The notes below the pieces were generated by a model. The model was not told the DNA's origin and ran no database searches. It worked only from the letters and a program-made list of their open reading frames with translations. A program made the translations under genes and the position numbers. 64,000 nt of DNA, taken from the NCBI RefSeq assembly GCF_000399685.1, contig NZ_KB976987.1:3143943-3207942 (forward strand), written 5' to 3'. Shown piece by piece: positions 19,180 to 28,601 of this stretch. Source of the stretch: Acinetobacter pittii ANC 4050. GTDB lineage: Bacteria > Pseudomonadota > Gammaproteobacteria > Pseudomonadales > Moraxellaceae. Position 1 is the stretch's first letter. Each line of letters opens with the position of its first letter.

Positions 19180-20487
19180 TTATGAAGCTGCACTGCTTGG
19201 ACTGTCATTTTGTGGGATTGATTTTTTACCCATTAAAATTTCAGTCCGGATATTTTGAGCAAGTTCAGCACACTCTGCATTCATACCATTGATCATAAAT
19301 GCATGACGTGTCATCACATTACTTGGGTTTGGCATTGCAACAAGTTGATAGCTGTCTTGAATCGCCTTGAGCTGTTCATTCTCAAGATATAAAGCCGACT
19401 CTTTGGCATGAAGATGCTGTGCTAAACGTTGAGCAGCTTCTTTTGCATCAATTTGCATGGCTTCTACAGCGTTACACATTGCACTACGAGTTTGCAGCGC
19501 AAAGCGTTTATCTTCGCGGTAACGTTTATATAAAACGTCAGAGAGTAGTTGGAAGACAGTTCCAATCATGAGCAGACACTCTACGGCATGCGTATGCGAC
19601 GTTGAAATCGCAAGCGTCGCACCGTCGGCATTAAACTCGTCTACCACTTCAATATCGGTTAGCTTCAATTGGTAATGCTTAATGCACAACTCAATACTCT
19701 TGTTTAAAAAGAGCTGACAAAGTTTAAAGTACGGTACAGAAACAGATTGGTTAACACTGCTTAATAACTGTTTAGGGTCATAAAACTGGATATTGAGTGC
19801 CAAAGTATGTTGATCAACTGAATCTGAAGTTTTTTCAGTTTGTGGGCGAACCTTTGGTTTAGCTTTTGCCTGTTGCTGTGCTTGTGCAACCAAGGTTACC
19901 GTATTTTGCTTTTCTAGAGCCAATGCTTGAGTTAACTGCTGAATTTCATGTTTCAAGCGGTTTTCTTCATTAATACGTGCCAAATATTCGCTACGGGTTG
20001 GACGAGCAATCGCGCGATAGGCAAGCCATAATAAAACATGCAAAAATAGTGAAGCTAAAATTGCAAGCCATTGTGTGCGAAGAATTTCTCCAATACTTGG
20101 CTGGATCAACGTAACTTCGATAGACCCTACTTTCTTTTCATTTTGAAGGGCATCACGAGCAAAAATCTCGCCTTGGCGGGTTTTTGAAATTCCGCTCGTT
20201 GCTAGAACCTGTTTGTTAGCATCAAGAATGCGAATAGACGCAACACTTGGATTGGTCGCATAGCGATTGGCAATCAGAGCTAAAGACACCGTATTGGCAG
20301 GTTCAAGCTCAGATAAGCTGTCTGCAACGAGCTGACTGGTCATGAGCTGACCTTGACTCGCACGGTTTTCATTAAGCTGGTGTGTCGTTGCAATGACCAA
20401 TAAAAAGGTATGCAATGCAAAACTAACGATCAGTAGGCTAGCAAATAGCCCTTGTCTAGGCGCAATCAAGTTAAACTTCCAAGGCAA
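19180..20487 (-). CDS. Membrane protein divergent from serB, unknown function
   Basis: A 435-residue protein with a transmembrane helix at about residues 13-33, a periplasmic domain of about 100 residues (VASIRILDANKQVLATSGI suggests a Cache/PAS-like sensor fold), a second helix near 138-158 and then a coiled coil (about 165-205) and a cytoplasmic domain with no kinase or GGDEF motif that I recognise. The layout is that of a signal-transducing receptor lacking an output enzyme. A similar membrane protein gene beside serB exists in other gammaproteobacteria, but its role is not clear to me. Confidence 0.75.
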   Translation of the reverse strand: MPWKFNLIAPRQGLFASLLIVSFALHTFLLVIATTHQLNENRASQGQLMTSQLVADSLSELEPANTVSLALIANRYATNPSVASIRILDANKQVLATSGISKTRQGEIFARDALQNEKKVGSIEVTLIQPSIGEILRTQWLAILASLFLHVLLWLAYRAIARPTRSEYLARINEENRLKHEIQQLTQALALEKQNTVTLVAQAQQQAKAKPKVRPQTEKTSDSVDQHTLALNIQFYDPKQLLSSVNQSVSVPYFKLCQLFLNKSIELCIKHYQLKLTDIEVVDEFNADGATLAISTSHTHAVECLLMIGTVFQLLSDVLYKRYREDKRFALQTRSAMCNAVEAMQIDAKEAAQRLAQHLHAKESALYLENEQLKAIQDSYQLVAMPNPSNVMTRHAFMINGMNAECAELAQNIRTEILMGKKSIPQNDSPSSAAS

Positions 20488-20546
20488 TTATATTGAAATT
20501 CGATTATGATTCTTACAATAGTTGTCACTCAGACTAGAGTCAATTC

Positions 20547-21770
20547 ATGCGAGAAATCATTCTTATATCCTTTTTAGGACCGGACCAACCAAACCAGTTT
20601 ACCCGATTAATGCAAGTACTATCCGTACATTCATTGCAAATACTGGATGTAGGTCAGGCTGTTATTCATAATCAACTTACATTAGGCATTGTGGTCGCTT
20701 CTGATAATGAAACTGCGACCGCATTGGCAATGAAAGAGATTCTGATTTTAGCACATGATATTGGCTTAACAGTGCGCTTTAAACCAATCACGGGCGCAGA
20801 ATACGATCAATGGGTAAGCGAAGGCGGCCGTACTCGTTATATCGTCACGGCTTTAGCCCCAGAACTCACTGCTGCACATTTACAAGCGGTTACACAAATT
20901 GTGTCTAGCCAAGGCTTTAATATCGAAACGGTAACGCGTTTATCAGGTCGTGTCGACTTTGAAAAGGATAACGCATTCCCACGCCGTGCATGTGTACAGT
21001 TTGGTTTAAGTAGCGGCCCAACTTTAGATGCACAAGCTATGCGTGCTGCATGTTTACTTCTTTCAAGCGAATTAAATATTGATGTTGCTGTTCAAGAAGA
21101 CAACGCTTATCGACGCAATCGCCGTTTAGTGTGTTTCGATATGGACTCAACCTTAATTGAGCAAGAAGTGATTGATGAGTTGGCGATTGAAGCAGGGGTA
21201 GGCGCTCAAGTTGCTGAAATTACTGAAAGAGCGATGCAAGGTGAGCTTGATTTTCAGCAAAGTTTCCGCGCACGTGTCGCATTATTAAAAGGTCTTGATG
21301 CCGCTGTTTTACCTAAAATTGCAGAGCGTTTAACCATTACCGAAGGTGCAGAACGCCTGATCTCGACTTTAAAAGCACTTGGGTATAAAACGGCAATTTT
21401 ATCAGGTGGATTCCAGTATTTTGCTGAATATTTACAAGGCAAACTGGGTATTGATGAAGTTCATGCCAATATCTTAGATGTGCAAGACGGTTTCGTAACA
21501 GGTGAAGTGAAAGGTGCGATTGTTGATGGTGCCCGTAAAGCTGAGCTATTACGCGAGCTTGCGAATAAAATGGGTATTTCTCTAGAGCAAGCGATGGCAG
21601 TAGGCGATGGCGCAAACGACTTGCCAATGCTTGCTATTGCGGGCCTAGGCGTTGCTTATCGTGCAAAACCATTAGTACGTCAAAATGCAAATCAAGCGAT
21701 CTCAAGTGTTGGTTTAGATGGTGTTCTTTATTTACTCGGTATGCATGACAAAGATTTAAATCGTGCTTAA
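20547..21770 (+). CDS. serB: Phosphoserine phosphatase
   Basis: Final step of serine synthesis. The 407-residue protein has an N-terminal ACT-type regulatory half (residues 1 to about 180) and a C-terminal HAD phosphatase: motif I VCFDMDSTLIEQE with the nucleophilic aspartate, then ILSGGFQYFAE and the metal motif AVGDGANDLPML. The long ACT-containing form is usual in Acinetobacter and Pseudomonas. It diverges from the membrane protein gene with only 59 bases between starts. Confidence 0.97.
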   Translation: MREIILISFLGPDQPNQFTRLMQVLSVHSLQILDVGQAVIHNQLTLGIVVASDNETATALAMKEILILAHDIGLTVRFKPITGAEYDQWVSEGGRTRYIVTALAPELTAAHLQAVTQIVSSQGFNIETVTRLSGRVDFEKDNAFPRRACVQFGLSSGPTLDAQAMRAACLLLSSELNIDVAVQEDNAYRRNRRLVCFDMDSTLIEQEVIDELAIEAGVGAQVAEITERAMQGELDFQQSFRARVALLKGLDAAVLPKIAERLTITEGAERLISTLKALGYKTAILSGGFQYFAEYLQGKLGIDEVHANILDVQDGFVTGEVKGAIVDGARKAELLRELANKMGISLEQAMAVGDGANDLPMLAIAGLGVAYRAKPLVRQNANQAISSVGLDGVLYLLGMHDKDLNRA

Positions 21771-21789
21771 CCTATATGGATAAGCTTTA

Positions 21790-21817
21790 AGCGCTACTTC
21801 AGAGTAGCGCTTTTTTT
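21790..21817 (+). terminator. Terminator after serB
   Basis: A 9-bp perfect stem (AGCGCTACT/AGTAGCGCT) with loop TCAG, overlapping a run of seven T residues. Confidence 0.9.
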
Positions 21818-21929
21818 ATGCAGAATAGTCATAAAAACAAGCAAGTTATGACAGAATTTTGCACAGAAAAAAGGCAATAAAAAAAACTGAAAAAAACTTA
21901 TTTTGATCCTTAAAAACAGCATATTTTTT

Positions 21930-22000
21930 TGTAATGACACGCCAGAATTGATGCCATATAGGGAATCGAACTTTTTGAATTTTACAAAAATGTAATGACA
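21930..22000 (+). repeat. Direct repeat in the long leader region of the gene at 22180
   Basis: TGTAATGACA occurs at 21930-21939 and again at 21991-22000, a spacing of 61 bases. They lie in a 360-base gap with no ORF I can support and could be regulator sites for the gene at 22180. The rest of the gap is AT-rich, with one hairpin at 22010-22028. Confidence 0.35.
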
Positions 22001-22009
22001 AAAGAATGT

Positions 22010-22028
22010 TGCGACAAAATATGTCGCA
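22010..22028 (+). other. Hairpin upstream of the gene at 22180
   Basis: TGCGACA (22010-22016) pairs perfectly with TGTCGCA (22022-22028) around a 5-nt loop. No T-run follows directly. It could be a protein-binding inverted repeat or a leader hairpin. Confidence 0.35.
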
Positions 22029-22179
22029 TTAAGAAAAAACGGGTCTTTTTTTCTAAAAAAAAACATACATAATGCATCCTAAGCTTCAACACAAATCATG
22101 AATTAAAGTTGTTTTTGGAATGAGGTCGGGTATTAAAGACCGAATGTTTTTAGACGTTTTCATTAAGACGGAGGTTTCT

Positions 22180-22515
22180 ATGGTAACAGCGAATTTTGCC
22201 GCTATCGCCGGATTCAGCTTAATTGCTGTCGCGCTTGTTGCTGTTTTCTTTTCTCCTTACCGTCGTTGGCTTGGTTTTATGCTTGCAGGGATGTTCTTTT
22301 GGGGGCTATTGGAAGTGGTCCGTTTTGGAGTTCAAGTCACTTTTGAGATGCCAGTCACATATAGTTATTTAACTGCACTAAGTCTAGCGATGGTAATGGT
22401 TACATTTATTTTGTTACGTGAGGATAAACAAGCACAAAAGGCTTTGGCAAATCGCCAATATATAGAACACACGCCAGTATATGAAGATGATCAGCAGCAA
22501 TGTTCTAGCCGATAA
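22180..22515 (+). CDS. Small three-helix membrane protein, unknown function
   Basis: A 111-residue protein I do not recognise. Three hydrophobic segments cover about residues 4-25, 31-50 and 58-78; a charged tail follows. The ATG at 22180 is preceded by GGAGG (22170-22174), a strong ribosome binding site; the open frame begins at 22120 but the extra 20 residues have no such signal. It is a single-gene unit between two terminators. Confidence 0.7.
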   Translation: MVTANFAAIAGFSLIAVALVAVFFSPYRRWLGFMLAGMFFWGLLEVVRFGVQVTFEMPVTYSYLTALSLAMVMVTFILLREDKQAQKALANRQYIEHTPVYEDDQQQCSSR

Positions 22516-22535
22516 TTAAATTGTTATCTAAAGGT

Positions 22536-22565
22536 AAAAAGGCATGCACAGCATGCCTTTTTCAT
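22536..22565 (+). terminator. Terminator after the gene at 22180
   Basis: AAAGGCATGC/GCATGCCTTT with a 3-nt loop, followed by more T residues. The following 200 bases to 22762 contain no feature I can name. Confidence 0.85.
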
Positions 22566-22761
22566 TTACGAAACGTGATTTTTATTATACAAAGCATTTA
22601 TTAAAAAATAGCCAGTTATGCTACGATAGATGTGTCTGTTGACGTTTCATCTAGATTGCGTTGCCAGCTAAAAAATTATCAATTGAGGCATAAAACATAA
22701 GCAATGGTATGGCCTTGCTAAGTTTTGCTCTAAAGTTTTCATAAAAATACAATAGGCGTGA

Positions 22762-23247
22762 ATGTTCATGAAACTTTCTTCTATACCTGTAGTCAAGTTA
22801 CCTCTCGTTGATGTCAGTACAGACCCGTTAGATTTATTGGTAGCAGGTTTAGTGCTGCGTATGAAGCAGTTGGCGCGTACTAGCCCTAAGTTTATTGAAC
22901 TGATTCATGACCGTGCTTTCCGTATTCAGATCGGTACAGATTTAGGTGTTGCACGTCAGATCATTATTAATAATGGCCAGATCGACACGGTTGCAGGTGC
23001 ACCTGAAAAAGCTGATTTTATTTTGCAATTTGCAGACAGTGAGCAAGGTGTAAAAACTTTGATCAAAGGTGACCCAACAGCATTTATGACGGGTATGCAA
23101 GAAGGCAGTATTAAAATGGAAGGTGACTTCAGCTTATTGGTATGGTTTAACCAAGTTGCTAAGCTCATTCCACCTAAGTTACCAAAACCAGTAAAAGATA
23201 AAGTACGTCAGGCGCGTGCTTTCATTAAAGAAAAAACTGGTCGCTAA
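22762..23247 (+). CDS. SCP2 sterol-binding domain protein
   Basis: A 161-residue single-domain protein. The segment FRIQIGTDLGVARQIIINNGQI followed by ADFILQFADSEQGVKTLIKGDPTAFMTGMQEGSIKMEGD fits the SCP2 lipid-binding fold. It resembles E. coli UbiT (YhbT), an accessory factor for oxygen-independent ubiquinone synthesis, but no ubiU or ubiV lies nearby, so I leave it unnamed. The ATG at 22768 is an equally possible start. It converges on dtd across a shared terminator. Confidence 0.8.
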   Translation: MFMKLSSIPVVKLPLVDVSTDPLDLLVAGLVLRMKQLARTSPKFIELIHDRAFRIQIGTDLGVARQIIINNGQIDTVAGAPEKADFILQFADSEQGVKTLIKGDPTAFMTGMQEGSIKMEGDFSLLVWFNQVAKLIPPKLPKPVKDKVRQARAFIKEKTGR

Positions 23248-23258
23248 TATCCAGCTAT

Positions 23259-23288
23259 AAAAAAACTCCCGTTTTGGGGAGTTTTTTT
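23259..23288. terminator. Bidirectional terminator between the SCP2 gene and dtd
   Basis: AAAAAACTCCC and GGGAGTTTTTTT form a stem flanked by an A-run and a T-run, so it can end transcription from both sides. Confidence 0.8.
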
Positions 23289-23292
23289 ATAT

Positions 23293-23736
23293 TTATGCTT
23301 CAACTTCCAGATTGAATGTCACTGGACCATCATTTATTAAATGTACTTTCATGTCAGCAGCAAATATTCCAGTTTGAACTTTTTCAAATTGAGAATGCGC
23401 ATATTCAACCAATTGCTCATATAACGCTTTTGCGTCGCTAGGTGGCATTGCTGGGCCAAAGTCTGGACGTAAACCCTTTTGTGTTTGTGCCATCAAGGTA
23501 AATTGTGACACGAGCAGGATTCCACCATTTGCTTGAGATACATTCCAGCCCATTTTGCCTTGCTCATCATCAAAGATTCGATATTTCAAAATCTTATCAA
23601 TAAGCTTTTGGCCAACAGCCAAAGTATCATCTCGGCCAATGCCTAAAAACACCAGTAGGCCGTGTTGTATTTCGCCTGTAGTTTCACCGTCTACGACCAC
23701 TTTGGCTTCAAGAACTCGTTGTATTAAAGCGCGCAT
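23293..23736 (-). CDS. dtd: D-aminoacyl-tRNA deacylase
   Basis: Hydrolyses D-aminoacyl-tRNAs, keeping D-amino acids out of proteins. The 147-residue protein has the N-terminal RALIQRVLEAKVVVDGE, the active-site SQFTLMAQTQKGLRPDF and the cross-subunit Gly-Pro motif in NDGPVTFNLE. Length and motifs are standard. Confidence 0.96.
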   Translation of the reverse strand: MRALIQRVLEAKVVVDGETTGEIQHGLLVFLGIGRDDTLAVGQKLIDKILKYRIFDDEQGKMGWNVSQANGGILLVSQFTLMAQTQKGLRPDFGPAMPPSDAKALYEQLVEYAHSQFEKVQTGIFAADMKVHLINDGPVTFNLEVEA

Positions 23737-23904
23737 AGTTAAAGCAAATTTCTATAATTAATTGAATTAATGTAGTTTAGCAGAATTTAAATTAAATGAT
23801 TTTTAAAAGGAAATTTCATGGAACTGCAACAATGGTATAAAACCTCGCAATTCATCCATAAAAATATGCTTTAATGCTAAGAAGCAAGCGAATAATCATT
23901 GACT

Positions 23905-25119
23905 ATGTCTCCAATTATCCATTCTTTACTAGATACAGACTTGTACAAATTTACGATGCTACAAGTGGTTTTGCATAAATTCCCGCAAACACATAGTGTC
24001 TATCATTTTCGTTGCAGAAACTTAGAAGATACAGTCTATCCGTTAGTGGATATTTTGGATGACTTAAACGAGCAACTCGACCATTTATGTAATCTCAAAT
24101 ATAAAGAAGACGAGCTACAATATTTACGAAAATTACGATTTATTAAAAGCGACTTTGTCGATTATTTAGAATTATTCCAACTCAAACGACGTTTTATTCA
24201 GGCAAGTATTGACGCCGAAGGCCGATTAGATATTCATATTGAAGGACCAATGGTCCAAGCCATGATGTTCGAGATTTTCGTTCTGGCCATTGTAAACGAA
24301 TTATATTTTAGCCGTATCAAAACAGATCAAGTTTGGGCGGAAGGCGAACGCCGTTTACAAGCAAAACTCGAATTGATTCAGCAATATGAAAAGTCTCAAC
24401 AGCCGAATGACCCACCGTTTTTAGTTTCTGATTTTGGTACGCGTCGTCGTTATAGCTTTGCATGGCAAAAACATGTCGTGGCAGCTTTTCATAAAACTGT
24501 ACCAAATGTGTTTCGTGGTACAAGTAATGTATTACTGGCTAAAGAGCTTAACATTACCCCAATTGGGACCATGGCTCATGAATTCCTACAAGCGTTTCAG
24601 GCGCTTGATGTCCGCTTACGTGATTTCCAAAAAGCTGCTTTAGAAACATGGGTACAAGAGTATCGTGGAGATTTAGGAATTGCCCTAACTGATGTGGTGG
24701 GGATGGACGCCTTTTTACGTGATTTTGACCTGTATTTTGCAAAGCTATTTGATGGTTTACGTCATGACAGTGGTGACCCATATGAATGGGGTGATAAAGC
24801 TTATGCGCACTACCGTAAATTAAAAATTGATACCAAAACCAAAATGCTGACCTTTAGTGATGGTCTTAATTTGCCAAAGGCATGGGAACTGCATCAATAC
24901 TTTAAAGATCGTTTTCAGGTGAGTTTCGGTATCGGAACTAACCTAACCAATGATATGGGACAAAAGCCGCTCAATATTGTGTTGAAACTTGTTGAATGTA
25001 ATGGTCAGTCGGTTGCGAAAATCTCTGATAGTCCGGGTAAGACCATGACTGATAATGATACGTTCTTAGCCTATTTACGTCAGGTTTTTGAAATCGAAGA
25101 ACTTGAAGAAGTGGTTTAA
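23905..25119 (+). CDS. pncB: Nicotinate phosphoribosyltransferase
   Basis: Salvages nicotinate to nicotinate mononucleotide for NAD synthesis. The 404-residue protein shows the family N-terminus [24 protein letters not shown], the phosphorylated-histidine region [10 protein letters not shown] and [16 protein letters not shown] use the ATG at 23905; a TTG at 23899 in the same frame would add two residues, and neither has a strong Shine-Dalgarno. Confidence 0.95.
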   Translation: MSPIIHSLLDTDLYKFTMLQVVLHKFPQTHSVYHFRCRNLEDTVYPLVDILDDLNEQLDHLCNLKYKEDELQYLRKLRFIKSDFVDYLELFQLKRRFIQASIDAEGRLDIHIEGPMVQAMMFEIFVLAIVNELYFSRIKTDQVWAEGERRLQAKLELIQQYEKSQQPNDPPFLVSDFGTRRRYSFAWQKHVVAAFHKTVPNVFRGTSNVLLAKELNITPIGTMAHEFLQAFQALDVRLRDFQKAALETWVQEYRGDLGIALTDVVGMDAFLRDFDLYFAKLFDGLRHDSGDPYEWGDKAYAHYRKLKIDTKTKMLTFSDGLNLPKAWELHQYFKDRFQVSFGIGTNLTNDMGQKPLNIVLKLVECNGQSVAKISDSPGKTMTDNDTFLAYLRQVFEIEELEEVV

Positions 25120-25260
25120 GTAAAAAGTAGTCTCGCTATTTTTTATTTTTAAAAGTGAGAATGCTGATATCTGATTTTCTGCTAAAGCGTAGCAGAAAAT
25201 CAGAGTTTGTTAGATATATGCTTATGCTAATATGAAATTAAGCTGGTATAAAAAGAAACC

Positions 25261-26115
25261 ATGACGATGACCCTCCCTGATTTTAAACTCGATTTATTAA
25301 TAGAAGCAGAAGAGTTAGTGCCTTATTTAGGCAATGAATTTATTCGCGTTGTAGATTTGAGCCGTGCATCGGTTTATGAACAACTTCATGTTCCACATGC
25401 CATTCACTTACAACCAAAATGGTTGGTAGCTCAACATGAAGAAGCTACTGGTGTTTTGCCGGATGAAGCGGGCTTACAAGCACTGATTGAAAAATTGAAT
25501 ATTTCACCTCATCATCATGTTGTGGTCTATGACGATGAAGGCGGAGCATGGGCTGGGCGTTTAATCTGGAATTTGCATTGCTTAGGATTCACCCGTACCA
25601 GTTTAATTAATGGCGGTATCCATGCATGGTTAGGAGCAGGACTACCAACCACAGCAGAAGTCGAAAAAGTTTCTCCTGTTGCAGACTTAATTCAGATTGA
25701 TTTATCGCATGCTGCTCAGTTCCGAGTGAACTATGAAGAGCTGCGCAAACAAGTTGAGCAAGAAAATGTGCAATTGTGGGATTGCCGCACGAGTGATGAA
25801 TATAGTGGTGTCCGTTTAGCAGCGCGACGCGGCGGTCACATTCCAAATGCTCTCCATTTTGAATGGAGTACTGCACTTAATCGTGAAAATCATCTAAAAT
25901 TGCATCCGCTTGAACGCACGCGGCAGCGCCTTGAACAACTGGGGTTTGATTTACATCAACCTGTAGTTGTGTACTGCCAGTCACATCACCGTTCCGGTTT
26001 GGCCTATATTCTGGCTAGACTCTTGGGCTGGGAAGCAAAAGCCTATGATGGTGCGTGGAGTGAATGGGGCAATCGCCTCGATAGTCCTATTATTACTGGA
26101 GAATCACCGTCGTGA
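25261..26115 (+). CDS. Two-domain rhodanese-type sulfurtransferase
   Basis: A 284-residue protein of two rhodanese domains. The C-terminal active loop is [11 protein letters not shown] with the catalytic cysteine; the matching N-terminal loop reads [12 protein letters not shown] and lacks one, the normal pattern. It is likely a thiosulfate or 3-mercaptopyruvate sulfurtransferase; the loop CQSHHRS does not match either textbook signature closely enough to choose. The stop overlaps the psd start (GTGA), so psd is translationally coupled to it. Confidence 0.88.
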   Translation: MTMTLPDFKLDLLIEAEELVPYLGNEFIRVVDLSRASVYEQLHVPHAIHLQPKWLVAQHEEATGVLPDEAGLQALIEKLNISPHHHVVVYDDEGGAWAGRLIWNLHCLGFTRTSLINGGIHAWLGAGLPTTAEVEKVSPVADLIQIDLSHAAQFRVNYEELRKQVEQENVQLWDCRTSDEYSGVRLAARRGGHIPNALHFEWSTALNRENHLKLHPLERTRQRLEQLGFDLHQPVVVYCQSHHRSGLAYILARLLGWEAKAYDGAWSEWGNRLDSPIITGESPS

Positions 26116-26963
26116 GTTTCACATCTCGATTAAAAAAAGAATTATTTATTAAGGCACAAAATCTTGTACCACAGCATCAATTGAGCCGTGTGGTAGGTAA
26201 AGTGGCGGCGAGTGAAAATCCAGTTGTGAAAGCCGCTGTTATTCATGCATTTAAAACCAAATATGGGATTGATTTATCAATCGCTGAACAAGGCAATGCA
26301 TTGAAATATAAATCTTTTAATGACTTTTTTACCCGCGCATTAAAAGAAGGTGTACGTTTAGTTGATGAAAATGCAGATAGTATTGTGTCTCCAGCGGATG
26401 GCGCAATTTCCCAAATTGGTAAGATCACTGCGGGTGAAGTATTTCAAGCGAAAGGCCAAAGTTTCTCTGTAGAGAAACTCATTGGTGATCCACAGCTTGC
26501 TCAACCATTCCAAGATGGTGAGTTCGCAACAGTTTATTTATCGCCGCGTGATTATCATCGTGTGCATATGCCGTTTGCAGGTACATTAACAGAAACGTTA
26601 TATGTACCCGGCGAGCTATTTTCGGTAAATCAGGTCACTGCGGAAAATGTACCGGGTTTATTTGCTCGTAATGAACGTATGGTATGTTTGTTTGATACTG
26701 AGCTTGGCCGTATGGCGGTTGTTTTAGTGGGTGCAATGATTGTTGCCGGTATTGAAACTGTGGCAACAGGTAAAGTGAAACCTTCAGGTCGTATCGAATT
26801 ACAGCATCATCAGTTAAAGCTAGAAAAAGGTGCTGAGCTTGGACGTTTTTATTTAGGTTCTACTGCGGTTATTTTATTTGAAAAAGATAAGATCGAATGG
26901 GAACAACGTTTTAAAGCTGAATCTGTAGTGGTAATGGGCGAGCGCATGGGACATACAGTTTAA
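26112..26963 (+). CDS. psd: Phosphatidylserine decarboxylase proenzyme
   Basis: Makes phosphatidylethanolamine at the inner membrane. The 283-residue proenzyme contains LGST at residues 248-251; self-cleavage before Ser250 creates the pyruvoyl group. Other family marks are [11 protein letters not shown] and [12 protein letters not shown]. Translation starts at a GTG overlapping the previous stop by four bases. Confidence 0.96.
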   Translation: MSFTSRLKKELFIKAQNLVPQHQLSRVVGKVAASENPVVKAAVIHAFKTKYGIDLSIAEQGNALKYKSFNDFFTRALKEGVRLVDENADSIVSPADGAISQIGKITAGEVFQAKGQSFSVEKLIGDPQLAQPFQDGEFATVYLSPRDYHRVHMPFAGTLTETLYVPGELFSVNQVTAENVPGLFARNERMVCLFDTELGRMAVVLVGAMIVAGIETVATGKVKPSGRIELQHHQLKLEKGAELGRFYLGSTAVILFEKDKIEWEQRFKAESVVVMGERMGHTV

Positions 26964-26991
26964 TCACTTTTATAGCCTGTATAATACAAAT

Positions 26992-27026
26992 AAGCCCTGA
27001 ATTTAATTATTCAGGGTTTATTTTTA
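26992..27026 (+). terminator. Terminator after psd
   Basis: AAGCCCTGAAT pairs with ATTCAGGGTTT (one wobble) around TTAATT, followed by an AT-rich T-tract. Confidence 0.75.
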
Positions 27027-27173
27027 TTTATATTATATGGAAATATAATTATTATTAAGTGATCTAAATGAGTACGTTATATAAGCTAGTCTATAAATAT
27101 GTATCTGAAGAGAGCAAAAATATTAATATAATTAAAAATTAATAAAGAAGAATATAGAGAAATATTTAAGTTA

Positions 27174-27183
27174 GACTTAAGTC
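27174..27183. promoter_or_regulatory. Palindrome upstream of the fmdA promoter
   Basis: GACTTAAGTC is a perfect 10-bp palindrome about 100 bases upstream of the sigma-54 element at 27283, a normal distance for an enhancer-binding activator. It does not match the NtrC consensus I know. The rest of this gap (27027-27282) is extremely AT-rich with no gene. Confidence 0.35.
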
Positions 27184-27282
27184 GTAATTTTAATTTTATT
27201 TAAAGATAAGTGATTAAATATAAAAAATTATTTAATTTTTATAAACTCAAAAAACCTTGTTAGATATTGCGCATCTTTAGCT

Positions 27283-27299
27283 TTGGCACAATGCTTGCT
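27283..27299 (+). promoter_or_regulatory. Sigma-54 promoter of the formamidase gene
   Basis: TTGGCACAATGCTTGCT matches the -24/-12 consensus (TGGCAC, five bases, TTGCT) with exactly ten bases between GG (27285-27286) and GC (27297-27298). It lies 52 bases before the ATG at 27351, so transcription would begin near 27310. Confidence 0.75.
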
Positions 27300-27350
27300 A
27301 ATTATTCAGGACCTTATAGTAATTTTCATATTTTTTTAGGTTCTGAAATC

Positions 27351-28571
27351 ATGTTAAAAGTTAAACGTCTGACAGCTTCGGTTTTATCTGTACTTTGTAT
27401 TTCACTCACTCATGCCAATGATTTTAAAGTTTTAAATCAAATTTCAAAACAACCTATTCAACTTCAAAGTGGCGAATATAAAGGGAATTATTATGTTCCA
27501 TCTACTTTAAACACCATCACATGGGGCTATTTACCAAATCGAGATGCAAAACCCGTGCTTACTGTTCCGTCGGGTAGTGTTGTGACATTTGATACGGTTT
27601 CTCATGAAGGTTTGCTTGAAGACCAAGGGCGTAATGCTGAAAAGTTCTTTCAATCGAAGGGTGTAAAATCTAATGAAATCTTGGAAGATGCAAAAACAAT
27701 TACGCAATCAAATTTAAAGCATGATTTTCATAAAGATGGGCCACATATTGTGACAGGTCCTGTTGCAATTGAAGGCGCACAGCCCGGTGATATTTTGAAA
27801 GTTGAAGTACTTAAAGTTGAGCCACGTGTACCTTACGGTGTTATTTCAAATCGACATGGTAAAGGTGCTTTAGTGGGGGAATTTCCAAAAAAAGCAAAGC
27901 AAGAAAATGCATCGGCTGAGTACCCTGAACGCTATGGAAATGTCTCAATTTTCACACCAATTGAAAAAAATGCTAAAGGTGAGTACGAAGGTGTATTAAA
28001 AACAGAATCGGGTAAATCAATACGTTTCCCGCTGTATCCTTTTATGGGAATCATGGGGGTAGCAGCCAATACTTCTGAACCTGTTCACTCTGTACCCCCT
28101 GCAATGTACGGTGGAAATATTGATATTAATGAATTAGGTGCAGGTTCAACAGCCTATTATCCTGTTCAGGTCAAAGGCGCATTATTCTATACGGGTGATA
28201 GCCATTTCGCGCAAGGGGATGGTGAAGTCGCATTAACTGCACTCGAAGCTTCAGCCCGAGCCACGCTGAAATTTACCTTACTCAAAGCCGGTAAGGACAA
28301 AATACCAGGCAAAGAGCTAAAACAACCTTTAGCTGAAAATGCTGAGTTTTGGATTACGCCGGGTCTTGATGAAGATTTAGATGAAGCGATGAAAAAGTCT
28401 ACACGTGAAGCCATTCGTTTCTTAAACCAAGAATACGGTATTGATGAAGCAACGGCTTATGCGTATTTAAGTGCCGCAACTGATTTTGAAGTTTCACAAG
28501 TTGTAGATAAAACCAAAGGCATTCATGCAAAAATCAGAAAAGCTGATTTTAAAGAATTTGAAAGTAAATAG
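27351..28571 (+). CDS. Exported acetamidase/formamidase family protein
   Basis: A 406-residue FmdA-type amidohydrolase. It begins with a signal peptide (MLKVKRLTASVLSVLCISLTHA), which is unusual for the cytoplasmic enzymes. The segment HIVTGPVAIEGAQPGDILKVEVL and the later SHFAQGDGEVALTALEA are family hallmarks. The likely reaction is hydrolysis of formamide or a small amide to ammonia and acid in the periplasm. The ATG at 27351 is used because the extension to 27267 would read through the sigma-54 promoter and spoil the signal peptide. Formamide is also the by-product of HutG in the same window. Confidence 0.88.
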   Translation: MLKVKRLTASVLSVLCISLTHANDFKVLNQISKQPIQLQSGEYKGNYYVPSTLNTITWGYLPNRDAKPVLTVPSGSVVTFDTVSHEGLLEDQGRNAEKFFQSKGVKSNEILEDAKTITQSNLKHDFHKDGPHIVTGPVAIEGAQPGDILKVEVLKVEPRVPYGVISNRHGKGALVGEFPKKAKQENASAEYPERYGNVSIFTPIEKNAKGEYEGVLKTESGKSIRFPLYPFMGIMGVAANTSEPVHSVPPAMYGGNIDINELGAGSTAYYPVQVKGALFYTGDSHFAQGDGEVALTALEASARATLKFTLLKAGKDKIPGKELKQPLAENAEFWITPGLDEDLDEAMKKSTREAIRFLNQEYGIDEATAYAYLSAATDFEVSQVVDKTKGIHAKIRKADFKEFESK

Positions 28572-28576
28572 TTAAA

Positions 28577-28599
28577 AAAGGGAGCTAGGCTCCCTTTTA
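28577..28599. terminator. Bidirectional terminator
   Basis: AAAAGGGAGC/GCTCCCTTTT with a 3-nt loop sits between two convergent genes and has A- and T-runs on both sides. Confidence 0.9.
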
Positions 28600-28601
28600 A
28601 G

